Origin: Paenibacillus sp. JZ16
GTDB lineage: Bacteria; Bacillota; Bacilli; Paenibacillales; Paenibacillaceae
DNA length: 64,000 bases
Direction of reading: 5' to 3'
Assembly: GCF_015326965.1 (NCBI RefSeq)
Contig: NZ_CP017659.1
Location: 7,205,001 to 7,269,000, forward strand
The notes beneath the pieces are model-generated. The model was not told the origin of the DNA. It was given only the letters and a program-made list of their open reading frames with translations, and did no database searches. How positions within the stretch are numbered: position 1 is the first letter of the stretch; each line of letters opens with the position of its first letter. Positions 53,724-62,231 of the stretch are shown here, in pieces. The position numbers and the translations under genes are program-made.

Positions 53724-54365
53724 ATGAAGATTAAAGTGCTAATCGTTGATGATCATCTCGTTGTATTAAGGGGGTTGCGTTATTTTCTGCAGACACAGCC
53801 CATGATCGAAATCGTAGATCAAGCTCTTAACGGGCTAGAGGCTCTGGATAAGGTAGAGAAGCTGCAGCCTGATGTGGTCCTGATGGATCTGAAGATGCCG
53901 GAGATGGACGGAGTCGAAGCCACGAAGCGAATCACAAACAAGTTTCCACATACGAAAGTTATCATTCTTACCAGTTTTGCCGATCGGGATTCGGTTTTGC
54001 CGGCGATTAAAGCGGGAGCTATTGGATATCAACTGAAGGATATCGAGCCTAAAGTGCTGGTCGAAACCATCATCGCTGCCGTAAACGGAAATCGCATGCT
54101 TCATCCTCAGGTAACGAATCAATTAATTGCCCATGTGGCGACAGATACCGAGCCTGTTAAAGGCATCGACATTCTGACTATTCGTGAGCAGCATGTACTT
54201 GAACAGATTACGCTCGGCAGGAGTAACAAAGAAATCGCTGCAGAACTACATATTACCGAGAAAACGGTAAAGACGCATATCACGCATATTCTGGGAAAAA
54301 TGGAGGTGCAGGATCGCACCCAGGCGGCCTTGTACGCGATAAGGAACCATTGGTTCGACACATAA
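53724..54365 (+). CDS. NarL/FixJ-family response regulator
   Basis: 213 residues. Receiver with DDH near residue 9-11, phospho-acceptor Asp in VLMDLKMPEMDG near 54, Thr/Ser in IILTSFAD and Lys in QLKDIEPKVL. LuxR-type HTH (about 145-205): LTIREQHVLEQITLGRSNKEIAAELHITEKTVKTHITHILGKM is shown in its two helices. Partner of the GAF kinase upstream. AAGAGGTTTGA precedes the ATG. Targets are unknown. Confidence 0.92.
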   Translation: MKIKVLIVDDHLVVLRGLRYFLQTQPMIEIVDQALNGLEALDKVEKLQPDVVLMDLKMPEMDGVEATKRITNKFPHTKVIILTSFADRDSVLPAIKAGAIGYQLKDIEPKVLVETIIAAVNGNRMLHPQVTNQLIAHVATDTEPVKGIDILTIREQHVLEQITLGRSNKEIAAELHITEKTVKTHITHILGKMEVQDRTQAALYAIRNHWFDT

Positions 54366-54389
54366 CCCTCAGACTATGGTCGTAGTGTC

Positions 54390-54418
54390 AGGTCTTATCT
54401 TCGGGTAAGGCCTTTTTT
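54390..54418 (+). terminator. UUCG-loop terminator
   Basis: AGGTCTTATC pairs with GGTAAGGCCT (two G-U pairs) around a TTCG tetraloop, then TTTTTT. Confidence 0.85.
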
Positions 54419-54528
54419 GTATGGCTGATTTAGACCAGGGCTGGACGTAACCGGTCTGGAATTGCGTTTAAATGGAACTATAGGGAAACAGAAGTACACC
54501 GTCAATGGCTAAAAAGGAGGAATAAACA

Positions 54529-55347
54529 ATGACCATATTAGTTACAGGTGCGACAGGAAAAGTTGGTCGACAGGTGGTAAATGAGCTGCTTAAGACTGGA
54601 CATCGCGTCAAAGCGCTCAGCCGCTATCCGGCATCAGCCACATTACCTGCTGGCGTAGAAGTGGTTGCTGGTGATCTGAGTAAGCCCGACTCGCTGGTTC
54701 CAGCGTTACGGGGTGTGACCGGCCTCCATTTAATCACGACAGGAGCAGGCTACGTCCCGCTTACGACAGGGGAGGAGATTATTCGAATCGCGGAGGCTGC
54801 CGGAGTAAAGCGCGTCAGCGTATTGTGGGACGGAAAGAAAGGGACGGTGGAGGAAGCACTAGAATCGAGTAATCTGGAATGGACCCAGCTGCAGCCGGTC
54901 GATTACATGTCCAATGTTATGAACTGGAGAGAATCGATACGAACAGAGGGTGTAGTACGCGATATGTTTGGTGATTCGTTAAATGCTTCGATTCATGAGC
55001 AGGATATCGGACGGGTGGCTGCAGCGGTCCTGTCGGAGGACGTTCATGTGGGCAAGATTTATCCCCTAACCGGTCCCGAGGCGCTAACGGTTCCTGACAA
55101 GGTGCAGATTCTTAGTCACTATATCGGTAAAGCTGTAAAGTTTATTCAGTTAACCGAAGAGCAGGAGCGTAAACGAATGGCCGAACTTGGAGTCGATGAG
55201 GGTGTCATCGATTACGTCATCAACTGGTACAAGAATCCACCGATCGAAGCATATACCGTCAATCAAACGGTTGAACAGATCACAGGACGTCCTGCAAGAA
55301 CGTTTGCCGAGTGGGCGGAAGAGCACGCAAGTTACTTCAAATGGTAA
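54529..55347 (+). CDS. NmrA-like NAD(P)H-binding protein
   Basis: 272 residues, atypical SDR. Cofactor site TILVTGATGKVGRQVVNELLKTGHRVKALSRYP (about 2-34). The middle has VEVVAGDLSKPDSLVPALRGV and VDYMSNVMNWRESI. C-terminal part binds substrate or a regulator. Family members include quinone oxidoreductase QorB and transcription co-regulators; this one is most like YtfG/QorB-type reductases but without clear marks. AAAAGGAGG lies upstream. The DHA2 exporter gene follows after 24 bases, so they may share a transcript. Confidence 0.85.
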   Translation: MTILVTGATGKVGRQVVNELLKTGHRVKALSRYPASATLPAGVEVVAGDLSKPDSLVPALRGVTGLHLITTGAGYVPLTTGEEIIRIAEAAGVKRVSVLWDGKKGTVEEALESSNLEWTQLQPVDYMSNVMNWRESIRTEGVVRDMFGDSLNASIHEQDIGRVAAAVLSEDVHVGKIYPLTGPEALTVPDKVQILSHYIGKAVKFIQLTEEQERKRMAELGVDEGVIDYVINWYKNPPIEAYTVNQTVEQITGRPARTFAEWAEEHASYFKW

Positions 55348-55371
55348 GAAATGAATGAAGGAGGAATGATC

Positions 55372-56895
55372 ATGAATGACGAACGGGCTTCACGTGCGGG
55401 ACCGCGGGAGTGGATCGGACTGATCGTGCTCAGTTTGCCCACATTGCTATTAGCCCTTGATTTCACAATGCTGCATTTGGCTCTTCCGCATTTGGCTGCG
55501 GATCTTAAGCCGAGCAGTGTGCAGCAACTGTGGATTCTTGACATATACGGCTTCATGATTGCCGGGTTTCTGATTACAATGGGGACGCTCGGTGATCGGA
55601 TCGGAAGGAGAAAACTACTTCTAATTGGCGCCTTTGCATTTGGCGTTGCCTCAATCGTAGCCGCGTTCTCCACCAGTGCTGGCATGCTGATTGTCACCCG
55701 TGCACTGCTCGGTATATCCGGCGCTACCTTGATGCCATCTACGCTTGCACTGATCAGTAATATGTTTAAGGATTCAAAGCAAAGGGCGACAGCTATTAGC
55801 GTGTGGATGGTTTGCTTCTCAAGCGGGGCTGTGATCGGCCCGGCCGTAGGAGGAATACTGCTTGAATATTTTTGGTGGGGCTCAGTATTTCTCCTTGGCG
55901 TTCCCGTCATGCTTCTCCTGCTTGTGACGGGGCCGTGGCTCCTGCCTGAATACCGCAATTCTGAATCCAAGAAGCTGGACCCCATTAGCGTTATATTGTC
56001 GTTTGGCTCGCTTCTCCCCTTGATTTACGGTCTTAAGGACATGGCCAAGGAAGGCATCAGTTTCCTAGCAGCGCTATTATCGATCATTGGTCTCAGTATC
56101 GGCTATTGGTTTGTCAGACGGCAAAAAAGGCTGAAAGATCCGCTGCTCGACTTGGGATTGTTCGCATACCGTGGGTTTAGCTGGTCGCTAATCATGATGC
56201 TGATGGGTTCGTTGATCGTTGGGGGATTTGTCTTTCTGTTTACTCAGTATTTGCAGATGGTGGAAGGACTTTCTCCGGTGGAAGCAGGTCTGTGGATGAT
56301 GCCTTATGCCGCCGGCAGCATTATTGGTATATTGGCAGCGCCGATCTTAGCACGAAGGTTTCCCTCATCACATCTCATCGCCTCTGGTTTATTGATCTCA
56401 TCAGTCGGTTATCTCATGGTCATATGGACGGATACGTCATGGGGAATGTTAATCCCCATCCTCGGCAGCGTTCTTCTGCTGATGGGAGTGGGTCCTCTTC
56501 AAGTCTTAAGCATGGACCTTATTATCGGGTCAGCACCGCCAGAGAAAGCAGGAGCAGCATCTTCCTTGTCGGAAACAAGCGGCGAGCTTGGGATGGCACT
56601 TGGTATCGCTGTGATGGGGAGTATAGGTACAGTTATTTATCGCAATCGGATGAATGTTCCTGACGGTATTCCGAATGAAGCGGCAGAATCGGCCAGTGAT
56701 ACATTGGCTGCTGCTATGAATGCAGCGGAACAGCTACCTGCAGCGCTTGCCGATGAGATCCAAATGTTAGCTCAAGCGGCATTTGCGTCCGGATTTCAAG
56801 TCGTTGGCATTCTGAGCTCCGTTCTATTGATAGGAATCGCAGTAATTTCAATGGCTTCCCTCCGTGATAAAAGCCCTATCAAGGGAAATGAATGA
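55372..56895 (+). CDS. DHA2-family multidrug exporter (14 TM MFS)
   Basis: 507 residues with about 14 membrane segments. DHA2 marks: LDFTMLHLALPHLAADL in TM1, LTMGTLGDRIGRRKLLLIG-type loop (here FLITMGTLGDRIGRRKL), and ALLGISGATLMPSTLALISNMF in TM5 (motif C-like). Resembles QacA/LfrA/Stp-type proton/drug antiporters; exporters of this kind move cationic or hydrophobic compounds. ATG at 55372 has AAGGAGG 7 bases upstream; ATGs at 55351 and 55366 are in frame. A hairpin follows. Confidence 0.88.
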   Translation: MNDERASRAGPREWIGLIVLSLPTLLLALDFTMLHLALPHLAADLKPSSVQQLWILDIYGFMIAGFLITMGTLGDRIGRRKLLLIGAFAFGVASIVAAFSTSAGMLIVTRALLGISGATLMPSTLALISNMFKDSKQRATAISVWMVCFSSGAVIGPAVGGILLEYFWWGSVFLLGVPVMLLLLVTGPWLLPEYRNSESKKLDPISVILSFGSLLPLIYGLKDMAKEGISFLAALLSIIGLSIGYWFVRRQKRLKDPLLDLGLFAYRGFSWSLIMMLMGSLIVGGFVFLFTQYLQMVEGLSPVEAGLWMMPYAAGSIIGILAAPILARRFPSSHLIASGLLISSVGYLMVIWTDTSWGMLIPILGSVLLLMGVGPLQVLSMDLIIGSAPPEKAGAASSLSETSGELGMALGIAVMGSIGTVIYRNRMNVPDGIPNEAAESASDTLAAAMNAAEQLPAALADEIQMLAQAAFASGFQVVGILSSVLLIGIAVISMASLRDKSPIKGNE

Positions 56896-56922
56896 CGTTC
56901 AAAATCATCAAAGTATATTCAA

Positions 56923-56962
56923 AAAGCATGATGATCGAGTATTCAGGATCATCATGCTTTCA
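56923..56962. terminator. bidirectional terminator
   Basis: A perfect 14-base stem (AAAGCATGATGATC / GATCATCATGCTTT) between the exporter gene and the convergent AraC gene. Confidence 0.85.
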
Positions 56963-56986
56963 TTATTTGCCGGAGAGTCCCATCGT

Positions 56987-57856
56987 TTATGAATGCTGAA
57001 CATCGCTCCGGTATTGACCAGGTGTGAGACCTGTATTTCGTTTAAACACGGAGTGAAAAGAATGCATGTCCTTATAACCGACCTTCTCGGCAATCGTACT
57101 GATTTTGTCCGAGGTGGTGCGCAGCAGCTCGCGGCTCATTCGAATCCGTACGGTTTGCAAATAATGATGCCAGCTCTGGCCTGTATATCGGCGGAACAGC
57201 CGCTGCAAGTGGCGCTCGCTGAATCCGCTGATATGTGCAAGCTGCGTCAAAGTGAGCTCATGCATGTACTGCACTTCCACGTATTGAAGGACATCCTGAA
57301 AGGAATGGTGCTGCGGCACCGAAGGCATCGTATGTGGATGTTCGATGACACGGCTGAACTCAATGATCAGCTGCAGCAGCAGCGTGTGCAGATAAACGGC
57401 AGAACCGCTGCCGTGCATGGCATTTTGTTCATAGAGGAAGCTAAAGAGCCTCTCGAAGCGATCATGTCGGTCCATAATCGCATGGTATCCAAGGGAGCCA
57501 TCTTCCATGCCTTTCAAAAAGGCAGCCGTATCCGAACCTGTTGTAAAAGCAATCAGTTTGGGCAGCAGCTGTACAGAGAAAATGCAATTATTCACGATGA
57601 GCGGCTTCCCGTTTGCAGAAGTGGGCCGGAATACATGAGATATTCCGAGTGGGATATAGAACATTTGACCTTTGCGCACGCGCTGTACCGAGTTCTCCAG
57701 GTGATGAAAACCTTCACCCTCCGCAATATAAGCAATCTCCAGAAAATCATGGTTATGGTATGAGCCTGTAAAATTCTCCGCGTTTCGATTCACATACATC
57801 AAGGTGTCATCCTGGAAAAAGGTATCTCCATAATAGGTTTCCATGGGTCGCTTCAT
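56987..57856 (-). CDS. AraC-family regulator with cupin sensor domain
   Basis: About 289 residues. The N-terminal cupin (about 25-100) has YHNHDFLEIAYIAEGEGFHHLEN and MFYIPLGISHVFRP with three likely His ligands. The C-terminal HTH pair is LTQLAHISGFSERHLQRLFRRYTGQSWHHYL and ISTIAEKVGYKDMHSFHSVFKRNTGLTPGQYR. ATG at 57856 is the third of three in-frame ATGs and has the best spacing to AAGGAG. It is divergent from the rhamnosidase gene, which it likely activates in response to a sugar. Confidence 0.9.
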   Translation of the reverse strand: MKRPMETYYGDTFFQDDTLMYVNRNAENFTGSYHNHDFLEIAYIAEGEGFHHLENSVQRVRKGQMFYIPLGISHVFRPTSANGKPLIVNNCIFSVQLLPKLIAFTTGSDTAAFLKGMEDGSLGYHAIMDRHDRFERLFSFLYEQNAMHGSGSAVYLHTLLLQLIIEFSRVIEHPHTMPSVPQHHSFQDVLQYVEVQYMHELTLTQLAHISGFSERHLQRLFRRYTGQSWHHYLQTVRIRMSRELLRTTSDKISTIAEKVGYKDMHSFHSVFKRNTGLTPGQYRSDVQHS

Positions 57857-57947
57857 CATCATTCTCCTTGTCGTTAATAGGGAAAGAATGTCCGTTATGC
57901 CTCATATTGTTGTCCGATATCCCCATAATTCCACGTTCAGGTTCACT

Positions 57948-57953
57948 TATAAT
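57948..57953 (+). promoter_or_regulatory. rhamnosidase promoter -10
   Basis: TATAAT at 57948-57953 with a poor -35 (ATAATT, 17 bases upstream). A weak -35 fits a promoter that needs an activator such as the divergent AraC protein. Confidence 0.4.
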
Positions 57954-58058
57954 AATAGTTGAAACAGGCACGGTTAGGGAAGCGCACATCCCGAGTTGCG
58001 GCCTATAAAACTTGATTGTGGCAATAACCTTTAATGAAGGTGAACGGAGGGATAGCCT

Positions 58059-60746
58059 ATGTTCAGCGTTACGGATTTACGATGTGAGTATCAGCATAAT
58101 CCGATTGGAATCGGCGAGAAGCATCCGCGTTTAAATTGGAAGCTGGTCTCGGACGAAAGGGCATTCAGGCAAACGGCCTATGAGATTGAAGTTTCGAATG
58201 ATGATCGTTTTGCTGTGCCCTTTTGGACTTCAGGGAAAGTAGCTTCTTCGCAATCGGTTCATGTGGAATTAAGCGAATGGAGCGTATCGTCTTGTAAGCG
58301 CTATATTTATCGAGTCCGCGTCTGGAATCAAGCCGGGGAGGTATCGGAATGGTCGGATGCAGCCTATTGGGAGACGGGTAAACTGCAGGGAGAGAAATGG
58401 ATAGGGGAATGGATAACGGCACCCAGTTCTTTGCTGCCGGCCGAGTCTCCTCATCTACCGCTCCTTCGCAAGAGCTTCAGCTTGAAGACGCCCATTGCGA
58501 AGGCGAGAATATATGCCTCGGCCTTAGGCCTTTATGAACTGGAACTGAACGGGCAGCGGGTGGGAGATTGTTATTTCACACCCGGATGGACGAGTTATGA
58601 ACATGCGATACAGACGCAAAGTTATGACGTGACGGATATGCTGAATGCTGGCCTAAATGGCATCGGCGCTTGGCTCGGAAATGGATGGTACAGGGGGCAA
58701 TTGGGATGGGAGGAACGGAGCGCAATCTATGGGAATCGATTAGCCCTTTTGCTGGAGCTGCATATTACTTATGCAGACGGGAGCGAAGAAGTAATTGCAA
58801 CCGATTCAAGCTGGCAGTCGGCCAAAGGCCCGATCACAATGTCAGAACTCTATCATGGTGAAACCTACGATGCCCGGTTGGAGCTGGAAGGCTTCAGCTC
58901 AGGAGATTTTAACTCAAATGATTGGCATGGTATCGAAACGATCGATCACGGGTTTGACATGCTGAAGCCTCAAATTAACGAGCCGGTAAGAGCCATCCAA
59001 AAGGTGCAGCCCGTTGAATGTCTGATTACACCCAAAGGTGAAACCGTCATCGATTTCGGACAGAACCTGGTGGGCTGGGTCCGGTTTAGCGTGTCCGGCG
59101 CGGAAGGCGCTATCGTGACGCTGCAGCATGCGGAGATACTGGATTCCGAGGGGAACTTGTATACGGAGAACCTCCGAACCGCTAAACAAACCATTCAGTA
59201 TACGTTAAAAGGTGGAGGACAAGAAACCTATGAGCCACGGTTTACGTTCCAAGGCTTCCGGTATGTCCGCTTAGACGGTTTCACGGAGGAGCAGTTGAGC
59301 CGTGGGGTTTTTGAAGCAGTTGTGCTCCATTCGGACTTTGAAGAAATCGGAACGTTTCAGTGCTCAGATCCCATGGTTAATCAATTGCAGAGCAATATTC
59401 GATGGGGGCTCAAGGGGAATTTCCTGGATGTGCCCACGGATTGTCCCCAGCGTGACGAGCGGCTTGGCTGGACGGGAGATGCACAGATGTTTATTGGGAC
59501 GGCGGCCTATCTAGCGAACGTGGCTCCTTTCTTCACCAAGTGGTTATCTGATCTGGCTGCAGACCAGCGTGGCGATGGGGCAGTGCCTTTCGTTGTCCCC
59601 CATGTGCTTGGCGATGAGGCCTACGCTTCGGCCGCATGGGGAGATGCAGCGGTCATATGTCCGTGGACGGTATATGTCAGTTATGGCGACCGACGGATAT
59701 TGGAACGTCAGTATGAGAGCATGAAGAGCTGGGTCTCCTACATTCAGGCTCAGGGGGAGAATGAGTATTTGTGGAATACCGGCTTTCATTTTGGTGACTG
59801 GCTGGGACTTGATGCGAAATCCGGCGACTATGTGGGGGCTACAGAGCGGGATATGATAGCGTCGGCATTTTACTGTTATTCGGTAGAACTGCTTAGGAAA
59901 ACAGCGATCGTATTGGGTCAAGAAAAAGATGCTGCCCTGTATACGGAGCTTAAAGATAAGGTGGTCGCTGCATTTCGCAACGAATTCGTGACCCCGTCAG
60001 GAAGGCTAGCGGCTTCGACTCAGACCGCGCATGTGCTTGCGCTCATGTTTGGGCTGCTGGATGAAGATGCGGAAAAACGAGCAGCGAAACGTCTTTATTC
60101 GCTGCTGGAGGAGAGTAGATTTCATCTAACGACAGGCTTTGTGGGAACACCCTATATTAACCATGTATTAAGTCAGCATGGCATGCATGACGCGGCCTAT
60201 AAGCTGTTGCTGCAGAGGGACTATCCTTCATGGTTGTACCCGGTTACGAAAGGCGCAACCACGATATGGGAGCACTGGGACGGTATTAAGGAAGATGGCA
60301 GCTTCTGGAGCCGGGATATGAATTCATTTAATCATTATGCATATGGAGCCATTGGCGAGTGGCTGTATCGTACGGTTGCCGGCATACAAACTGTGGAGGA
60401 AGCGCCGGGTTATAAGCATACCGTGATTGCACCCGTGCCGGGCGAAGGATTGACATGGGCTGAAGGCGTGATCGATACGCTGTACGGATCCGTCCGGTCA
60501 AGTTGGAGATTGGAAAGTGGTGGAGAGTTTCAAATAGAGGTAACCATCCCGCCTAATACAACAGCGGAGATCCGACTGCCAGGTGTTTTTAATGCATCAA
60601 GCGTTACAGAAGGAGAGGCGATACCTCTAGACGAAGCGAGAGGGATTCAATCTGCACGTGATGGTGAAGCGGGTGTTGTGATTCAAGCGGGCTCAGGAGA
60701 GTATACATTCAGATATGTTTATTCCGATCATGCTGTGCAGTCATGA
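58059..60746 (+). CDS. alpha-L-rhamnosidase (GH78)
   Basis: 895 residues, no signal peptide, so it should act inside the cell on imported rhamnosides. N-terminal beta domains (about 1-330: VTDLRCEYQHNPIGIGEKHPRLNWKL; YFTPGWTSYEHAIQTQSYDVTDML; NGWYRGQLGWEERS) lead to the (alpha/alpha)6 barrel. Catalytic-face motifs are DVPTDCPQRDERLGWTGDAQMF (about 465) and ATTIWEHWDGI (about 735), which carry acidic residues of the family. GGAGGGATAG precedes the ATG. Plant glycosides or pectin fragments (rhamnogalacturonan) are likely substrates. Confidence 0.92.
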   Translation: MFSVTDLRCEYQHNPIGIGEKHPRLNWKLVSDERAFRQTAYEIEVSNDDRFAVPFWTSGKVASSQSVHVELSEWSVSSCKRYIYRVRVWNQAGEVSEWSDAAYWETGKLQGEKWIGEWITAPSSLLPAESPHLPLLRKSFSLKTPIAKARIYASALGLYELELNGQRVGDCYFTPGWTSYEHAIQTQSYDVTDMLNAGLNGIGAWLGNGWYRGQLGWEERSAIYGNRLALLLELHITYADGSEEVIATDSSWQSAKGPITMSELYHGETYDARLELEGFSSGDFNSNDWHGIETIDHGFDMLKPQINEPVRAIQKVQPVECLITPKGETVIDFGQNLVGWVRFSVSGAEGAIVTLQHAEILDSEGNLYTENLRTAKQTIQYTLKGGGQETYEPRFTFQGFRYVRLDGFTEEQLSRGVFEAVVLHSDFEEIGTFQCSDPMVNQLQSNIRWGLKGNFLDVPTDCPQRDERLGWTGDAQMFIGTAAYLANVAPFFTKWLSDLAADQRGDGAVPFVVPHVLGDEAYASAAWGDAAVICPWTVYVSYGDRRILERQYESMKSWVSYIQAQGENEYLWNTGFHFGDWLGLDAKSGDYVGATERDMIASAFYCYSVELLRKTAIVLGQEKDAALYTELKDKVVAAFRNEFVTPSGRLAASTQTAHVLALMFGLLDEDAEKRAAKRLYSLLEESRFHLTTGFVGTPYINHVLSQHGMHDAAYKLLLQRDYPSWLYPVTKGATTIWEHWDGIKEDGSFWSRDMNSFNHYAYGAIGEWLYRTVAGIQTVEEAPGYKHTVIAPVPGEGLTWAEGVIDTLYGSVRSSWRLESGGEFQIEVTIPPNTTAEIRLPGVFNASSVTEGEAIPLDEARGIQSARDGEAGVVIQAGSGEYTFRYVYSDHAVQS

Positions 60747-60764
60747 ATAGAAACAGGAAGCTTA

Positions 60765-60806
60765 GAGTTCCTTACCGTGGTGAATTGCGGTAAGGAACTT
60801 TTTTTC
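60765..60806 (+). terminator. rho-independent terminator
   Basis: A perfect 12-base stem (AGTTCCTTACCG / CGGTAAGGAACT) then seven T. Confidence 0.9.
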
Positions 60807-60880
60807 TCTTCACATAGTCACATTTATGGGCGAATGCACATACAAATACAAAGTGATCTTAAGGAAGCGAGGGGAACTCT

Positions 60881-61303
60881 GTGGCAGTCATCAAAGCGAA
60901 TTCGAATGATGTGGATCTTCTGGCAAGATTGATCCGCGCAGAGGCAGAAGGCGAAGGCGAGCAAGGCATGCTCATGGTCGGGAATGTCGGAGTGAACCGG
61001 ATATTGGGCAACTGCCTGGATTTTCGAAACATCCGCAGCATGAACGATATGGTTTTTCAGAGCCCGGGTGGTTTTGAAGCAACACAGAAAGGCTATTTTT
61101 ATCAACGAGCTAGGGATCGGGATCGTCGGCTAGCCCAAAGGGTCATTAATGGGGAACGCATATGGCCGGCTAGCAACGCGCTGTGGTTTTTCCGGCCGGC
61201 AGGAGATTGCCCGGCAACCTGGTACAATCAGCAGAACACAGGCCGATTCAAAGCACACTGTTTCTTCACCCCGACATATGCCGATTGCCCGTCCGTTTTT
61301 TGA
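60881..61303 (+). CDS. cwlJ: spore cortex-lytic enzyme CwlJ
   Basis: 140 residues of the SleB/CwlJ hydrolase family: NSNDVDLLARLIRAEAEGEGEQGMLMVGNVGVNRI (with the catalytic Glu), ESPGGFEAT-like loop read here as QSPGGFEATQKGYFYQRARDRD, and PAGDCPATWYNQQNTGRFKAHCFF. It cleaves cortex peptidoglycan early in germination. No signal peptide, as in Bacillus CwlJ, because it is made in the mother cell and loaded with GerQ. GTG start with GCGAGGGG upstream. A sigma-E-like CATACAAAT is at 60839-60847, with no convincing -35. Confidence 0.9.
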   Translation: MAVIKANSNDVDLLARLIRAEAEGEGEQGMLMVGNVGVNRILGNCLDFRNIRSMNDMVFQSPGGFEATQKGYFYQRARDRDRRLAQRVINGERIWPASNALWFFRPAGDCPATWYNQQNTGRFKAHCFFTPTYADCPSVF

Positions 61304-61358
61304 TTCATGTTATACAACCGCTTAGGCGGGAGTTATAAATTAAAGGAGGAAATTACTT

Positions 61359-61790
61359 ATGTACAATCAAGGTGTGCCACCTGTGAACTTCATGAATGGA
61401 GTCCGTTATCCGGGAGTGCCGAACCGCGGGACGGCTGGTTATACGGCGAACGTTCCACCGCAGGTGCCTAGCGGAAGCCCAATGACTCCAGGAGGCACCG
61501 TTGTTCCCGCCCCGCAATTCGAACAATCCTACGTAGAGAATATTCTACGACTGAATCTGGGCAAACAGGGAACCTTCTATATGACGTATGAAAACAATTC
61601 GCAATGGAATGCCAAGGTGTTCACAGGTGTGGTCGAAGCTGCTGGACGTGATCATATCATTATCAGCGAACGGTCGACAGGCCGCCGTATCATCCTGCTG
61701 ATGGTAAACCTAGATTATGTCGTGTTCGACGAGCCGCTTCATTATCAATATCCGGGTGTTATCGGCAATCCGCCTCCAACGGCTAGATAA
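61359..61790 (+). CDS. gerQ: spore coat protein GerQ
   Basis: 143 residues. A Pro/Gly-rich N-terminal part (about 1-55) precedes the GerQ core: SYVENILRLNLGKQGTFYMTYENNSQWNAKVF, GRDHIIISERSTGRRIILLMVNLDYVVFDEPL. GerQ is needed for CwlJ to reach the coat, and the two genes are adjacent in Bacillus as here. TAAAGGAGGAAATTACTT precedes the ATG. Gln/Lys residues of the N-terminal part may be cross-linked by transglutaminase. Confidence 0.9.
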   Translation: MYNQGVPPVNFMNGVRYPGVPNRGTAGYTANVPPQVPSGSPMTPGGTVVPAPQFEQSYVENILRLNLGKQGTFYMTYENNSQWNAKVFTGVVEAAGRDHIIISERSTGRRIILLMVNLDYVVFDEPLHYQYPGVIGNPPPTAR

Positions 61791-61810
61791 TCGATCCGAT
61801 TGCATAAAGA

Positions 61811-61846
61811 ACCTTCGTTTACTCAGGCGTAAACGAGGGTTTTTTC
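61811..61846 (+). terminator. rho-independent terminator
   Basis: ACCTTCGTTTA pairs with TAAACGAGGGT (one G-U), then TTTTTTC. From here to about 62036 the sequence is AT-rich and gene-free. Confidence 0.8.
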
Positions 61847-62036
61847 TTTATGTTATACTTGGACATATTCAATGTTCATGCGATTTTTTCTATCCAACGC
61901 GTGCGGATTCATCGTATTCTATTAACATTTTGAATGTTTATTCATAGAATATATCAATTCATCGAAAAACGAGTGCTAATGGCTGAGAATCAAATTAAAG
62001 CTGATAACAACGTTGATTAATGTCATAAGACAACGT

Positions 62037-62064
62037 TTGACTGTGTATCGTAGTACTATATAAT
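62037..62064 (+). promoter_or_regulatory. promoter of the CorC/HlyC-family gene
   Basis: TTGACT (62037-62042), 16 bases, TATAAT (62059-62064). It implies a start of transcription near 62071 and a leader of about 160 bases. Confidence 0.6.
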
Positions 62065-62070
62065 TACTTA

Positions 62071-62231
62071 TATAGCTTGATTAAGTCGGAATAAGACAAG
62101 GAGATGAGACCATTGGGAAGTTGATGCGTAGTCCGAACACGCTGTTATGCTTGATGGCACCACACATTTTTAATAACCGAAGGAGGTGTTCCTATTCGTC
62201 ATAGCATGCTGTATGGCGGGTAGGAGATCGA
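62071..62231 (+). promoter_or_regulatory. long 5' leader, possible cis-regulatory RNA
   Basis: About 160 untranslated bases with local pairing such as GCGT/ACGC around 62126-62143 and AGGA/TCCT around the strong ribosome site AAGGAGGTG (62180-62188). No riboswitch class I know, including the M-box and yybP-ykoY, could be matched with confidence. Confidence 0.35.
62194..62223 (+). CDS. candidate leader peptide
   Basis: Five bases after AAGGAGGTG a frame opens with ATT and reads IRHSMLYGG before TAG at 62221-62223. The stop overlaps the ribosome site of the next gene. ATT starts are rare, and the inner ATG at 62206 lies too far from the site, so this is only a candidate for translational coupling. 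Confidence 0.2.
   Translation: MRHSMLYGG

Noticed and set aside
56993..57763. A 256-codon plus-strand frame.
   Set aside because: Shadow of the AraC regulator, whose two HTH motifs are clear on the minus strand.
62071..62231. M-box or yybP-ykoY riboswitch before the CNNM gene.
   Set aside because: Short look-alikes (ACGCTG, TTTTTAAT) occur, but the conserved core blocks and pairing of these classes are missing.
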